Positions 35,430 through 44,174 are shown, counted from the first letter of the stretch. The stretch is DNA of 64,000 nucleotides from JAPLJU01 sp036725345 (GCA_036725345.1 DAIMEJ010000007.1:1-64000); one strand, 5' to 3'. Numbers and translations are program-made. Notes: generated by a model from the letters alone, not told the origin.

Positions 35430-36749
35430 TTATTTCTTTTTGGCCGTGCCGTGACCTTCTGCAGCCCGCGGATGCCAGCGGGACATGTGTTCGGCGTGGG
35501 TTCTCAGATAGGAACCCGGCCGATAGAATCGATCGTAGTATTCCAGATCAAGATGGTGTGCCTGCAGATAGGTGAAGACCAGGATGGTCGGGACAGTGCC
35601 GGGAAATTTGCCGAAACGATCGAGGATGTACCGGGCCTGAAGGGCGACGCACGCCTGGAATTCCTCATCGTGAACCCGGGCGCTGCGGCGAACAGCCGCC
35701 GTGTCTTTCCAGGGTCCCGGTGTTTGCTCGTAGAAAGGACCCCCGGGACCGAACTTCATCCTGACTGCCGATTCAACGGCGCCTTTCATGTCGCGGAAGT
35801 GAGGCGGGCAGTGGCCTTCGAAGGCGCCCTTCAACCCGGTGACATTGGGAACGGCCCAGTCCTCGCGTTGATCGAACAGGAATCCCAGCCCCGGGACTTC
35901 GGGATCCCCGCTTGCACCCAGGATCGAGTATGGATTTACGCCGTTGAACATCCACCCCCCGAGCCCCACTGCCTGCAGCATCAAAGCCCCCGCGTAACAG
36001 GAAGCCACAAGCTCCGTCGTCGCTTCCGTCAGGGAGTACCGCTCGACGTAACTCAGGGGCAGGAGATTGTCCTGGTCGTATAAGTGTTTGAACCTCTCGA
36101 GGTCTTTAATTTTTCCCCCGTGCACGTCATCGTAGAGGGCGTAGCCGTTCTGCAGGTAGTAGCAGATGTTCAGGATGTTATGGAGGGCGACGTCCGCCGC
36201 CGGGAACACGAAAAGGCTTCCCGGCCGGTTCACGACCCAGTGGTTGTGGCTTTCGATGTGAGGGTCGCGGGGAGGAAGGTAGAGACGGCCCTTCGCGAGC
36301 TTGCGGATGCGGGAACGATGTTTCTCCAGTGTCGCAGCCAGATCAAGGGTGTCATCGCCTTTCATTTCTCTCAGGTCCGCTGCGTCCCGGGTATTCAGCA
36401 TGTAAACCCCGTCGTCATCCGTGAAAAAGACTTCGCTTGTCTGAAAACCCGCCGAGGACGGGAAGGTCCGTCCCCCGGCAGCACGGGCGTAATTCGGGAG
36501 GTTCGGGGCGTACCGGTCATTGTGGGGGATAAGGTAATGCCACCCCGTGTTGCCGGCCATGGCGCACAGGACAAGCAGTTTCTCCAGTTCGGAGAGGGCC
36601 ACCGGCGCGAAACGCGATTGATAGGCAAAAACACCGTCGGGAATCTCCGCCCCCATGAAGAAGCGCCGTGAGCGGCGTCCCAGAAGGCTCTCGACAAGGG
36701 GAAAGGAAAGCATGTCCTGCCATCCTTCCGGTATTTCGAGTCTCTTCAC
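35430..36749 (-). CDS. Conserved hypothetical, nitroreductase-fold-like N-terminal region
   Basis: A 439-residue soluble protein. Residues 20-70 (LVESLLGRRSRRFFMG ... VALSELEKLLVLCAMAGNTGWH) resemble the start of nitroreductase-fold proteins, in which an RRSxR motif binds FMN and the region selects two-electron chemistry. The remainder has a conserved-looking ESHNHWVVNRPGSLFVFPAAD block and a GLGGWMFNG segment. No signal peptide or heme motif. The start is GTG at 36749 with GAGGGG upstream. It lies 93 bp downstream of the MauG-type gene on the same strand. Assignment is tentative. Confidence 0.5.
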   Translation of the reverse strand: MKRLEIPEGWQDMLSFPLVESLLGRRSRRFFMGAEIPDGVFAYQSRFAPVALSELEKLLVLCAMAGNTGWHYLIPHNDRYAPNLPNYARAAGGRTFPSSAGFQTSEVFFTDDDGVYMLNTRDAADLREMKGDDTLDLAATLEKHRSRIRKLAKGRLYLPPRDPHIESHNHWVVNRPGSLFVFPAADVALHNILNICYYLQNGYALYDDVHGGKIKDLERFKHLYDQDNLLPLSYVERYSLTEATTELVASCYAGALMLQAVGLGGWMFNGVNPYSILGASGDPEVPGLGFLFDQREDWAVPNVTGLKGAFEGHCPPHFRDMKGAVESAVRMKFGPGGPFYEQTPGPWKDTAAVRRSARVHDEEFQACVALQARYILDRFGKFPGTVPTILVFTYLQAHHLDLEYYDRFYRPGSYLRTHAEHMSRWHPRAAEGHGTAKKK

Positions 36750-36841
36750 GGTTTCAACCCCTCTTTCTGAATACGGTTATTAACATCGTTCCTCCGGGCA
36801 TGGATTTTTGGAACCGGAACAGGGGCAACGGCGTCCTGTCC

Positions 36842-38140
36842 TCAGTGTCTGTCACCGACGGGCGCTGCGAAGGCGTCGCGGACAAGGGTTTCGATGTTGT
36901 CGCCCGTAAGCGATTCCAGAAAGGAGACGATATCTCCCATCTCCCCGCGGGTCAGCCCGAGCGGCCGTATTTCCGGATCGAGCAGGGGATTCGGGATCCC
37001 CCCCTTGTTGTAGAATTCAACGACATCTCTCAGGCTGCCGAAGACGCCATTGTGCATGTAAGGCGATGTCAATGCCACGTTTCGAAGTGACGGGGTCTTG
37101 TAGCGCCAGCGGTCCGCGGGATTCTGCGTCACCTCGTAGCGGCCGAGGTCGCTGGGAGGCGGCTCACCGAAACTCTCGACCGTCGCACTCGGCACCCGCA
37201 CGACCACGCCCGGGGCAAGCTGGACGGGGTATTCCGCCGGGCCGCCGCCTACGGAGTCCTCCCACCCGAGGCCCGTGTTGTGGAAAGCGTCGTCGGTAAG
37301 GAGGGCTTGACGGTCATCGGCTGTGTGGCAGACCACGCAGTTTGCTTTCCCCGTGAAGAGCCGGAAGCCCCTCTTGGCCGCTTCGCCGATCGCCTTTTCA
37401 TCCCCGCCGAATCTCCACCGGTCGAAGGGAGAATTGCCGGATATGATCGTTCGTTCGTAAGAGGCGATCGCCATGCCGACGGTCTCTATCCCCGGCCCGC
37501 GCCCGTCGAATGCGGCCTCGAAGAGCCCTTTGTAGTCCGGAAGGCGGCCGAGCTTTTCGATCACGTAGCCGATGCTGGGGTTGGCCATTTCATTGGGTGC
37601 CAGCATCGGCTGCCAGACCTGGTGCTCCAGGCGCGTCTCCCGCCCGTCGTGAAACAGGTTGGAGAAGTAGGCAACATTGTAAATCGTGGGGGCGTTCCGC
37701 CGCACGGTCCTCCCCTCGATGCCGACCGCCGTTTTGAGTTCGTTGTTGGTGAATCCCTGCTCCGGGATGTGGCACATGGCGCAGGACATGGTCTCATTGA
37801 ACGACAGCCGGCGATCGTAGTAGAGCTTCCGCCCGAGCTGAATCTTCGGGCCGGTAACCGGGTTGTCCCGGGGTACGGGCACCGCCGGGAGCCCCCGAGG
37901 GGGTGATTTCAGCAGGCGCATGAGATCGGCCGGCAGGCCCTTGCGGCTCTGGAGGCTGACGGAGCGGGTCTCGTAGTCGGCGGATTCGTAGCCGGTCTTC
38001 ACGTCCCCGGGGCCGTGCACCGCGTCCGGGACGGCCGGCAACCCCGCGGCGCACACCCCTATCCCCAGCGTGGAAACCAGGAGGCACGGGACGAACCGGA
38101 CCCGTCCTGTCTTTTTACCCTTTCCTTGGACTGGAGCCAT
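36842..38140 (-). CDS. Di-heme cytochrome c peroxidase / MauG family protein
   Basis: A 432-residue exported protein with two c-type heme motifs: CAMCH at residues 120-124 and CVVCH at 268-272. The hydrophobic N terminus (about residues 17-36) serves as a signal. The spacing of the hemes and the C-terminal TPSLRNVALTSPYMHNG block are those of the CcpA/MauG family. These reduce hydrogen peroxide or oxidatively modify partner proteins. Its ATG shares one base with the stop of the methanethiol-oxidase gene, so the two are coupled. A MauG-type gene next to mtoX is known from Hyphomicrobium. Confidence 0.93.
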   Translation of the reverse strand: MAPVQGKGKKTGRVRFVPCLLVSTLGIGVCAAGLPAVPDAVHGPGDVKTGYESADYETRSVSLQSRKGLPADLMRLLKSPPRGLPAVPVPRDNPVTGPKIQLGRKLYYDRRLSFNETMSCAMCHIPEQGFTNNELKTAVGIEGRTVRRNAPTIYNVAYFSNLFHDGRETRLEHQVWQPMLAPNEMANPSIGYVIEKLGRLPDYKGLFEAAFDGRGPGIETVGMAIASYERTIISGNSPFDRWRFGGDEKAIGEAAKRGFRLFTGKANCVVCHTADDRQALLTDDAFHNTGLGWEDSVGGGPAEYPVQLAPGVVVRVPSATVESFGEPPPSDLGRYEVTQNPADRWRYKTPSLRNVALTSPYMHNGVFGSLRDVVEFYNKGGIPNPLLDPEIRPLGLTRGEMGDIVSFLESLTGDNIETLVRDAFAAPVGDRH

Positions 38141-39465
38141 TATTTTTTGTACAGCGAGTAGGCCCCGAACTTCATCTCGTGGGGGCGCCCGAGCTTTTCC
38201 CGGGTGAAGTCAATGGCGAACCGCTCCTTGAGTTCCTTCCCGTCCCACGTGTACCCCTTGATGAACTGCTCGTTGTCCTTTCCCTTTTTGTCCCACTTGG
38301 ACAGCAGCGAGCTGGTGAAATAGATCCGCTTGCCGTCCCAGCTGGAGGAGACCATGTTCACCTGTGAGCCGATCTGCTTTTCATAGACCTGAACGGGATG
38401 GAAAGGATCGGAGACGTTGAATGCGCGGACCTTGCCGTCCGCGAAAGTGGTGACCCAGATGAGCTTGTCGTCGGATGAGATGGAGAAGGCAACGGGAAGC
38501 GGCACCTTGGCCGGATCGCCGATCGCGCTGACCTCCCGGGCCTGCCACGCGCCTGTCTTGTCTCGGTAGACCAGCCAGAACTTCGAGGTGAGGGCGGTAG
38601 CGGTGAAGCAGTAATCGTGCTCCGGCTTGAGGGCGCATCGGATTTCGAGGGGCGAGCCGGGCACGTCGAAAATCTTGAGCGGCTTTCGGTCACTCATGCG
38701 CCACACGACGACGGTGTTGCCGAAGCGTTTCATGGCCTCTTCATCTTTCAGTAATTTGCCGAAGTCCATCATGTAGTTCGACCAGCCGGCGAAGGATGAG
38801 GTGATCATAAAGTCAAGCCTCTGCAGCATGCGCACATCGTAGCCGTATCCGTCGGCGTACTTGCCTGTCTTGACCGCGTCTTGGAGATCGTCATCCGTCG
38901 GCATCCAGTAAGTGGCCACGTATTTTCCGTCGGCGGTGTATTCAACCAGCCCCGTCCGCCCACCGTGGTCGCGGTTGTTGGAGAGGCCCGTGATGATCAT
39001 GCGGTCGCCGACGGGCATCACCGTGTGAGGGCCGACCACGCCGCCGCTTTTCGCCACAAAGTCCGTGATGGCCCCGACCAGCCGCGGCCGTGCCGGGTCC
39101 GTGCGGATGTCAAAGATGAAAATCTTGCTGGTGTCCAGGCCGGCAGCCCAGATATAGTGCCGGTCGTGGGTGAAACCGGCGTGGTGCGCCTCGTTTCGTC
39201 CGCCGACCGACACGGAATACACCACGGTGCCGTATTTCGGCGACTTCGGGTTCACATCCACCGTCACGAGTTTGTCCTGTCCGTCCCCCAGCCCCTCCTC
39301 ACCAAGGGTCCAGACGTAGATGAAATCCTCCTGTCCGAAGATCTTGGGCATCATGTCGGGCGGCATACTCGTCTCGTCGCACCACCCGGAGAGAGGCGCC
39401 AGGGTTAAGAGTGCCGTGACGGCGGCGATTCCAACCAAAAAAAGTTTTTGTCTGAAAGTCATCAT
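38140..39465 (-). CDS. mtoX: Selenium-binding protein 56 family, probable methanethiol oxidase
   Basis: A 441-residue member of the SBP56 family. Bacterial members are copper-dependent methanethiol oxidases (MtoX) that convert methanethiol to formaldehyde, hydrogen sulfide and hydrogen peroxide. A signal peptide (FLVGIAAVTALLTLAPLSGWC) places it in the periplasm. Family blocks include SVGGRNEAHHAGFTHDRHYI, GVVGPHTVMPVGDRMIITGL and the C-terminal GRPHEMKFGAYSLYKK. The His residues in EAHHAG, GPHT and PHEM are candidate copper ligands. GAGGAGG lies upstream of the start. It overlaps the MauG-type gene by one base. Confidence 0.88.
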   Translation of the reverse strand: MMTFRQKLFLVGIAAVTALLTLAPLSGWCDETSMPPDMMPKIFGQEDFIYVWTLGEEGLGDGQDKLVTVDVNPKSPKYGTVVYSVSVGGRNEAHHAGFTHDRHYIWAAGLDTSKIFIFDIRTDPARPRLVGAITDFVAKSGGVVGPHTVMPVGDRMIITGLSNNRDHGGRTGLVEYTADGKYVATYWMPTDDDLQDAVKTGKYADGYGYDVRMLQRLDFMITSSFAGWSNYMMDFGKLLKDEEAMKRFGNTVVVWRMSDRKPLKIFDVPGSPLEIRCALKPEHDYCFTATALTSKFWLVYRDKTGAWQAREVSAIGDPAKVPLPVAFSISSDDKLIWVTTFADGKVRAFNVSDPFHPVQVYEKQIGSQVNMVSSSWDGKRIYFTSSLLSKWDKKGKDNEQFIKGYTWDGKELKERFAIDFTREKLGRPHEMKFGAYSLYKK

Positions 39466-39616
39466 CGCTCGACCTCCTCGTGCGTGTGGGAAATGTTGTC
39501 CCGGAATTCTTCAGGTATTTATTCTTGCAGACAATTTCCGCTTTCGTAATCGGTGGAAACCTGATTCCGGGGGTGGAAATCCCTTAAAGAGAATAAGGGA
39601 AGGCATTATTTTTCTC

Positions 39617-39646
39617 TTGATTTTAGAACGAACGTTCTATTATAAT
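39617..39646 (+). promoter_or_regulatory. lexA promoter with embedded palindromic operator
   Basis: TTGATT (39617-39622) and a perfect TATAAT (39641-39646) are 18 bp apart. The whole spacer is occupied by the palindrome TAGAACG-AA-CGTTCTA (39624-39639). A repressor bound there would block RNA polymerase. The site directly precedes the LexA-like gene, so it is very probably the protein's own operator. The expected transcription start is at or next to the ATG. Confidence 0.8.
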
Positions 39647-39652
39647 TATTTC

Positions 39653-40255
39653 ATGAAGAGATGGCGGACGACGGAAGGCGTCCAGAGGAGGATCGCCGCA
39701 TTCTTCCGCGAGAACAGGCGAATGCCGACCTACGCGGAAATGATGGGACTGCTCGAGGTGCGATCCAAGAGCGTCGTCTATTTCTGGGTACAGAAGCTCA
39801 TATCGAAGGGCCTTCTGGAAAAGGACCGGCGGCACCTGAGGCCGGCGCGCAGGTCCTTTCCCCTTCCTCTGGTCGGGGATATCCAGGCGGGGCTACCGGC
39901 GCCGGCCGAAGAAGAACTGCGCGATGTCGTTTCGCTCGACGAGTATCTCATCACTCGCCCCGACTCCACTTTCCTCGTCAGGGTCCGGGGGGATTCCATG
40001 ATCGATGAAGGCATCATGGAGGGTGATCTCGTGCTCGTGGAAAAGAACAGGGAGCCCAGGAGCGGGGATATCGTCCTTGCCGAGGTCGACGGGCAATGGA
40101 CGATGAAGTACCTGAGAATCCGGGGGAGGGATACCCTCCTCGAATCGGCCAATCGGAACTATCCCCCCGTCAGGGCAAAATCAGAGCTTCGCCTCGGGGG
40201 GGTTGTCACGGCCGTTCTTCGCAAGTACGGAGGCGGGATTGCCGGAGAACGGTGA
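39653..40255 (+). CDS. lexA: LexA-like repressor (S24 peptidase family)
   Basis: A 200-residue self-cleaving repressor. A winged-helix N-terminal domain (residues 5-65: GVQRRIAAFFRENRRMPTYA ... VRSKSVVYFWVQKLISKGLL) is followed by the latent protease: cleavage site Ala79-Gly80 (DIQAGLPAP), nucleophile Ser 115 in RGDSMIDEGI and Lys 152 in TMKYL. The DNA-binding domain is diverged from standard LexA, so the operator is probably also non-standard, as the upstream palindrome suggests. The ATG at 39653 has no ribosome-binding site and lies 7 bp from the -10 box, consistent with leaderless mRNA. Confidence 0.88.
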   Translation: MKRWRTTEGVQRRIAAFFRENRRMPTYAEMMGLLEVRSKSVVYFWVQKLISKGLLEKDRRHLRPARRSFPLPLVGDIQAGLPAPAEEELRDVVSLDEYLITRPDSTFLVRVRGDSMIDEGIMEGDLVLVEKNREPRSGDIVLAEVDGQWTMKYLRIRGRDTLLESANRNYPPVRAKSELRLGGVVTAVLRKYGGGIAGER

Positions 40256-40293
40256 AATTGAAAACAGATTCGCATTGAAAGTGAGGTTGTCCT

Positions 40294-40542
40294 ATGGGCG
40301 TGAAGACAATGAAGGCGGGTGGTTGCACCCTTCCGCTGCCCCTGGAGCAGGTGGGAATCCAATCGCATGCCGGGGCGGCTCAGGGCGGGCTGGTGTTTAA
40401 ATGCCGGCGTCTGCTCGAGGAGAAGGACTGGGAGGATGTGGCGCTCAGGCTGGAGAGGCCGATGGATGTCTTTTGCTGGGTGGCGGTCACGGCGGCCGTC
40501 ATCGTCCTCGTCCCACTCTGCATCAGGTTGCTCGCGGGATAG
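40294..40542 (+). CDS. Small C-terminal-anchored membrane protein, copy 1
   Basis: An 82-residue protein. The C-terminal half (LLEEKDWEDVALRLERPM, then the membrane segment DVFCWVAVTAAVIVLVPLCI) is nearly identical to the protein encoded at 43968-44174, while the N-terminal 37 residues differ. It lies 38 bp after lexA, possibly in the same transcript, and is followed by a terminator. I do not recognise the family; the topology suggests a single membrane-spanning helix with a soluble N terminus. Confidence 0.6.
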   Translation: MGVKTMKAGGCTLPLPLEQVGIQSHAGAAQGGLVFKCRRLLEEKDWEDVALRLERPMDVFCWVAVTAAVIVLVPLCIRLLAG

Positions 40543-40618
40543 AAAGCGTCATTTCGCAGATAGACTGGACGACCTGCCGCAATAGAAAAAAGGCCGGTTC
40601 TCTGTGAACCGGCCTTTT
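40417..40618 (+). repeat. 202-bp direct repeat, copy 1
   Basis: Matches 44049-44250 without gaps at an offset of 3632 bp. From about 40450 onward the two are almost identical, including the end of the small membrane-protein gene, the 46-bp spacer after the stop and the terminator. The pair flanks an AT-rich island of about 3.4 kb. Confidence 0.95.
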
Positions 40619-40620
40619 TT
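40585..40620 (+). terminator. Terminator after small membrane protein, copy 1
   Basis: A stem AAAAAAGGCCGGTTC / GAACCGGCCTTTTTT with a short TCTGT loop and a terminal T run. The sequence recurs at 44217-44250. Confidence 0.93.
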
Positions 40621-40643
40621 ATCCCTGTTATCGTGATGTTCAG

Positions 40644-42128
40644 CTATATCTTGTTTTCTTGTTCTTTTCTTAGAGTCTCAGTTACATCTGCTACGGTATC
40701 ATCGATGAAATAACTTCTGTCTGGTAGAAGAGGATAGTCAGCTCCAAATAACCCTGAGAAAATCAAACGAAAAGAGTTAACAGGAGTTATATTCTCGTAC
40801 AAACGTTGCTTAACTGCTTCCGGGACTAAATAGGCGTTTAATATAGCCATACGTTCTTTCTTGGCTGAGTCTCCCTTTTCTTCAAGTGTCCAACCGTGGT
40901 CTCCCTGTATAATGATTACCGGCGGCGTCTTTGAAGTTCTGAATATTTTTTCAACAATTTTTGATATTCGAAAGTTGACAAACTTTATCTGATCTATATA
41001 TCCCTTTCTTGCTTTTTCTATAGATGTATTAAAATCCATGACGTTAAAATTCATTGAGCCATCAGCAGAAAACACATAAGGCTCGTGTGGCGGCAATATG
41101 TGGGCAAATATAAATTTGGGAGTTTTTGTGTTTGGCGGGCTCTCAAGCTGATCCAAAATAAATTTTTCTCTGACATGCATTTTATATGGAGATATAAATC
41201 GCTCATAAAAAACCCTGAAGATTGTGCCATATACATATCCATTAAAAAATTCGTTGTAAATACCGGGATAATATATGACCTTATCAAAAGATGCTGTCGT
41301 CGAGTGACCAGCAATCCAATGATGACCTACACAATAAGTGGAGTAGCCCAAGCTTTTAAATATTTCAGCGACATGATTATCGCGTATTTTCTGTGTAAGT
41401 TGCCCTTTATTTAAAGAAAGTTGACCAGACTCGGCGTCCAGGTACTCCATATTAAAGGACGAAGGAAGAGAATAAATTGTTCGATTATAATTGCTATTGC
41501 TCTGATGTGCGATGTAAAAGCCTTTGCACTGTAAATCTTTTATAAAAGCACTATTATCATATTCATACGTTGTTCTTAAAATATCTTCACGGGTGTAACC
41601 GTCAAGGATAATGTAATATACATCTGGTTTGTCTCCATCGAAAACACTGTTTTTTTCGCTGGCAGCAGCAAGTCTTGGAGCAGGCATCGATGATAACAAT
41701 ACCTCATTCTTCAGTACCCCGGATAAGGAGCTCAGGAATAGTAATAGAGACGCTACAGTGAAAGAACGCGAGACAATCTCAGTAATTTTATTCTGCTTAA
41801 GCCATATATAAATAATCAAGCTATAAAGCAGTATGCACATAACAAGCAAATATCTGTGCCGTAGTACCGCTACAGATTGAATAAATGAGTAAATATTTCC
41901 GTACGACAAAATGAAAAATAATGTCACACTTATAACAAAAGGTCTTTTCTGTTTTTCATTGATTATAATACGCGCGGCAATATCCAAGACAACGGTAAGA
42001 ATAGCGACAAATAGCAACGTCCACAATGAGTCTTTAAACAAGGCTTCGCCTTGATTGTACTGTAAAAAAAACAGAACCGTGAAAAAAGCGAAGAAGTAAT
42101 GCTGATAATTATTTATTTTGTTTAACAT
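40644..42128 (-). CDS. Membrane-bound sulfatase-like hydrolase
   Basis: A 494-residue protein. The N-terminal third has about five membrane segments (first ones near residues 10-25, 35-55, 65-90). The rest is an alkaline-phosphatase-superfamily sulfatase-like domain starting at DVYYIILDGYTRED (metal-binding Asp) and including the VIIQGDHGW motif near residue 425. The layout resembles LTA-synthase or phosphoethanolamine-transferase-type proteins that modify surface polymers. AT-rich and codon-shifted relative to the chromosome. It is in an island with a methyltransferase and a small YLDPGTGS protein, all on the minus strand. Confidence 0.78.
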   Translation of the reverse strand: MLNKINNYQHYFFAFFTVLFFLQYNQGEALFKDSLWTLLFVAILTVVLDIAARIIINEKQKRPFVISVTLFFILSYGNIYSFIQSVAVLRHRYLLVMCILLYSLIIYIWLKQNKITEIVSRSFTVASLLLFLSSLSGVLKNEVLLSSMPAPRLAAASEKNSVFDGDKPDVYYIILDGYTREDILRTTYEYDNSAFIKDLQCKGFYIAHQSNSNYNRTIYSLPSSFNMEYLDAESGQLSLNKGQLTQKIRDNHVAEIFKSLGYSTYCVGHHWIAGHSTTASFDKVIYYPGIYNEFFNGYVYGTIFRVFYERFISPYKMHVREKFILDQLESPPNTKTPKFIFAHILPPHEPYVFSADGSMNFNVMDFNTSIEKARKGYIDQIKFVNFRISKIVEKIFRTSKTPPVIIIQGDHGWTLEEKGDSAKKERMAILNAYLVPEAVKQRLYENITPVNSFRLIFSGLFGADYPLLPDRSYFIDDTVADVTETLRKEQENKI

Positions 42129-42310
42129 GAAAAACCCAGGCTCTTCCCGGACAGTTATTTCCTATCCGGGATAAGGCTTTAAGCCGCTTCTTTCATAATC
42201 TCTCATTCTATGACAAGCTTACTAACTTTAGTGGTTTCCATGGGCCCCTGACCATTTTCCGGTATGCTCTATGGAACCCTTCGTCGTTGTAGTGATGAAG
42301 CCCCTGATTC

Positions 42311-43699
42311 TCACTTAGCGTTAAGGTTCTTCATCAGATACAACGTGCGCTGTGTATTCAATATCTTTTCGGATTTGAATATTGAAAAATAATTTCGGAA
42401 GGCAACCTCGAAATTCTTTTTTGTGTAATTATAAAAGATATCCTCACGGGAGCGCAGCAGCCTTTGGACCTGAGAATCTTCCTTCTCGACAAACTCAATG
42501 ATCAGATGGCGACACAATCCGGAGAGAAAATCGGCGATATGGTCGAGGGGTAGATTGTTAGATATTGCCAGATGGTGAATCAGCGCCAGCGCAAGGGCCA
42601 TATCGGCCGGTCCCCTGTTGAACAGAGAAAGTCTTTCTTCGTTCGCCCAGCCAAGCGCGGGGCTTGGATTAGTCAGGTCCAGACATAAGGGTAACATTGT
42701 TGTTTCCTTGTTTTCCCGCATCTGGCGGTAGTTCTTTTCTACAGCAGCCGGGTCAACATCGAACGCAACGGTGTGAATTCCCTTTGACGACGCTATACGA
42801 CTGAACAACCCGGTATTAGCACCCAGATCCCATACGGTCTCCGGTTTACATTCATTGAGATATGATTCCACGAGTCGCTTTTTGTGGCTCATTGAATCTT
42901 GCGTATAGTTTGTATCTTCGTAGTAGTCCGCCCATTCTGTCCCGGCAGGCTCCCACTGTATATTGATGATGGCTGATTCAAGGTGATTGATCAAGGCTAG
43001 GAGGTGTTGTTTTCTTATTTTTGTCATCTTAACTGATGTCGTTTTGGTCTCATATCGCTTCTGCGCTTTTGCGTGTAAGTGAAGATGTGACATAAGACCA
43101 GTATTGAACCAACTTGTTTTTGAAAGCAGCCTGCTTGCGAGATCCAGGGGGATACCGTCTATGTATATCCTCATGAGTTGCCTGAGTCGCACATCACGAT
43201 ATGCAATCAACGCAAGTGGTGCCAAGAAATGCTGACAAAACTGACGGTAGGCAATCCACGGTTGATTTTCCCTGCAGGTTTCGAATGAAAGCGTGTCAAT
43301 TAGGATAGGGTTACCTTTAAAGTACTGTATGTTGTATGCACTTGCATCTTTGAGGGTCATGTTGAATTCTAGGGCTTGCTTTTGTATTCTTAGAATCGTT
43401 AGTGCCGCATCCTTCAACTGGCTGAAGCACCATTCGTACGGGTAGGAGATGAAGGGAACAATTTCCGGTTGAATGATTTTGTATTCATCGTTTTTCTTGT
43501 CTGTTGAAGATTGAACTTCGCAATGTGAAATCAGCAAAGCGCTCTTAACAAGTTTATCATATAGTCCTGACTGAATGAGATGATCATAATTTTTCTGATA
43601 GAGACGGCTGACGGACCTGAATAGCGTGCCGTCCTGAGAAAAGATGAAACCGCTTGGATCCCTGAAAGAACCTTTGAGGCGACTGGCCGCTGCTTCCAT
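42311..43699 (-). CDS. Class I SAM-dependent methyltransferase (NoeA-like)
   Basis: A 462-residue protein whose C-terminal half carries a Rossmann methyltransferase core: motif I VWDLGANTGLFSRIA near residue 290, motif II VAFDVDPAAVEKNY, and ALALIHHLAISNNLPL. The N-terminal 200 residues (DGTLFRSVSRLYQKNYDHLI ... DASAYNIQYFKGNPILIDTL) resemble the nodulation protein NoeA group. The substrate is probably a carbohydrate or surface polymer, judging from the sulfatase-like neighbour. Starts 10 bp after the small YLDPGTGS gene. AT-rich island gene, likely horizontally acquired. Confidence 0.8.
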   Translation of the reverse strand: MEAAASRLKGSFRDPSGFIFSQDGTLFRSVSRLYQKNYDHLIQSGLYDKLVKSALLISHCEVQSSTDKKNDEYKIIQPEIVPFISYPYEWCFSQLKDAALTILRIQKQALEFNMTLKDASAYNIQYFKGNPILIDTLSFETCRENQPWIAYRQFCQHFLAPLALIAYRDVRLRQLMRIYIDGIPLDLASRLLSKTSWFNTGLMSHLHLHAKAQKRYETKTTSVKMTKIRKQHLLALINHLESAIINIQWEPAGTEWADYYEDTNYTQDSMSHKKRLVESYLNECKPETVWDLGANTGLFSRIASSKGIHTVAFDVDPAAVEKNYRQMRENKETTMLPLCLDLTNPSPALGWANEERLSLFNRGPADMALALALIHHLAISNNLPLDHIADFLSGLCRHLIIEFVEKEDSQVQRLLRSREDIFYNYTKKNFEVAFRNYFSIFKSEKILNTQRTLYLMKNLNAK

Positions 43700-43709
43700 G
43701 GCTTCGTCC

Positions 43710-43919
43710 CTACTGTTTCTTGAATAAGTTAGCGCCGAAATCCTTGATCTTTAGCCAGAATGTCTTAATAGCAACCAGGCCTCCGATAAAAACTGCCAGT
43801 AGAACTTGAAAAAGATAGCTTCCAGTGCCGGGATCCAAATAGGCTGAGGCGTTTTCCGGGAGAATCACGTGCACTAAAACTGCAAAAGTCAGAACAAAGA
43901 AGGTTTTTCTTATTGTCAT
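43710..43919 (-). CDS. Small membrane protein with YLDPGTGS motif
   Basis: 69 residues: an N-terminal hydrophobic segment (TFFVLTFAVLVHVIL) acting as signal or anchor, then the striking motif AYLDPGTGSYLFQ, a second hydrophobic helix (VLLAVFIGGLVAIKTFW) and a basic tail ending KKQ. Small proteins with this motif occur, to my recollection, beside polysaccharide or surface-polymer genes; no function is known to me. It is the first gene of the three-gene island operon. A TATAAT -10 (complement of 43951-43956) and AGGAGG lie upstream. Confidence 0.75.
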   Translation of the reverse strand: MTIRKTFFVLTFAVLVHVILPENASAYLDPGTGSYLFQVLLAVFIGGLVAIKTFWLKIKDFGANLFKKQ

Positions 43920-43967
43920 GATAATATTAGACCTCCTGAGGTCATTTTTAATTATACAGTCAAGAAT

Positions 43968-44174
43968 GTGGTATTTGATGCTATGCAGGAGTCATACCAT
44001 TTAATATGCAAAAAACAATTTTATCATAAGAATATCAGGGGTTTGATAGAGGAGAAGGACTGGGATGTGTTGGCGATCGGGCTGGAGAGACCGATGGATG
44101 TCTTTTGCTGGGTGGCGGTCACCGCGGCCGTCATCGTCCTCGTCCCACTCTGCATCCGGTTGCTCGCGGGATAG
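43968..44174 (+). CDS. Small C-terminal-anchored membrane protein, copy 2 (chimeric N terminus)
   Basis: 68 residues. From LIEEKDWDVLAIGLERPM to the end it repeats the copy at 40294-40542, including the identical membrane helix. The first about 25 residues (MVFDAMQESYHLICKKQFYH...) come from AT-rich island DNA and are unrelated to copy 1. The proposed start is GTG at 43968 or ATG at 43983, without a good ribosome site. It may be a recombination remnant rather than an expressed gene. Confidence 0.4.
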   Translation: MVFDAMQESYHLICKKQFYHKNIRGLIEEKDWDVLAIGLERPMDVFCWVAVTAAVIVLVPLCIRLLAG

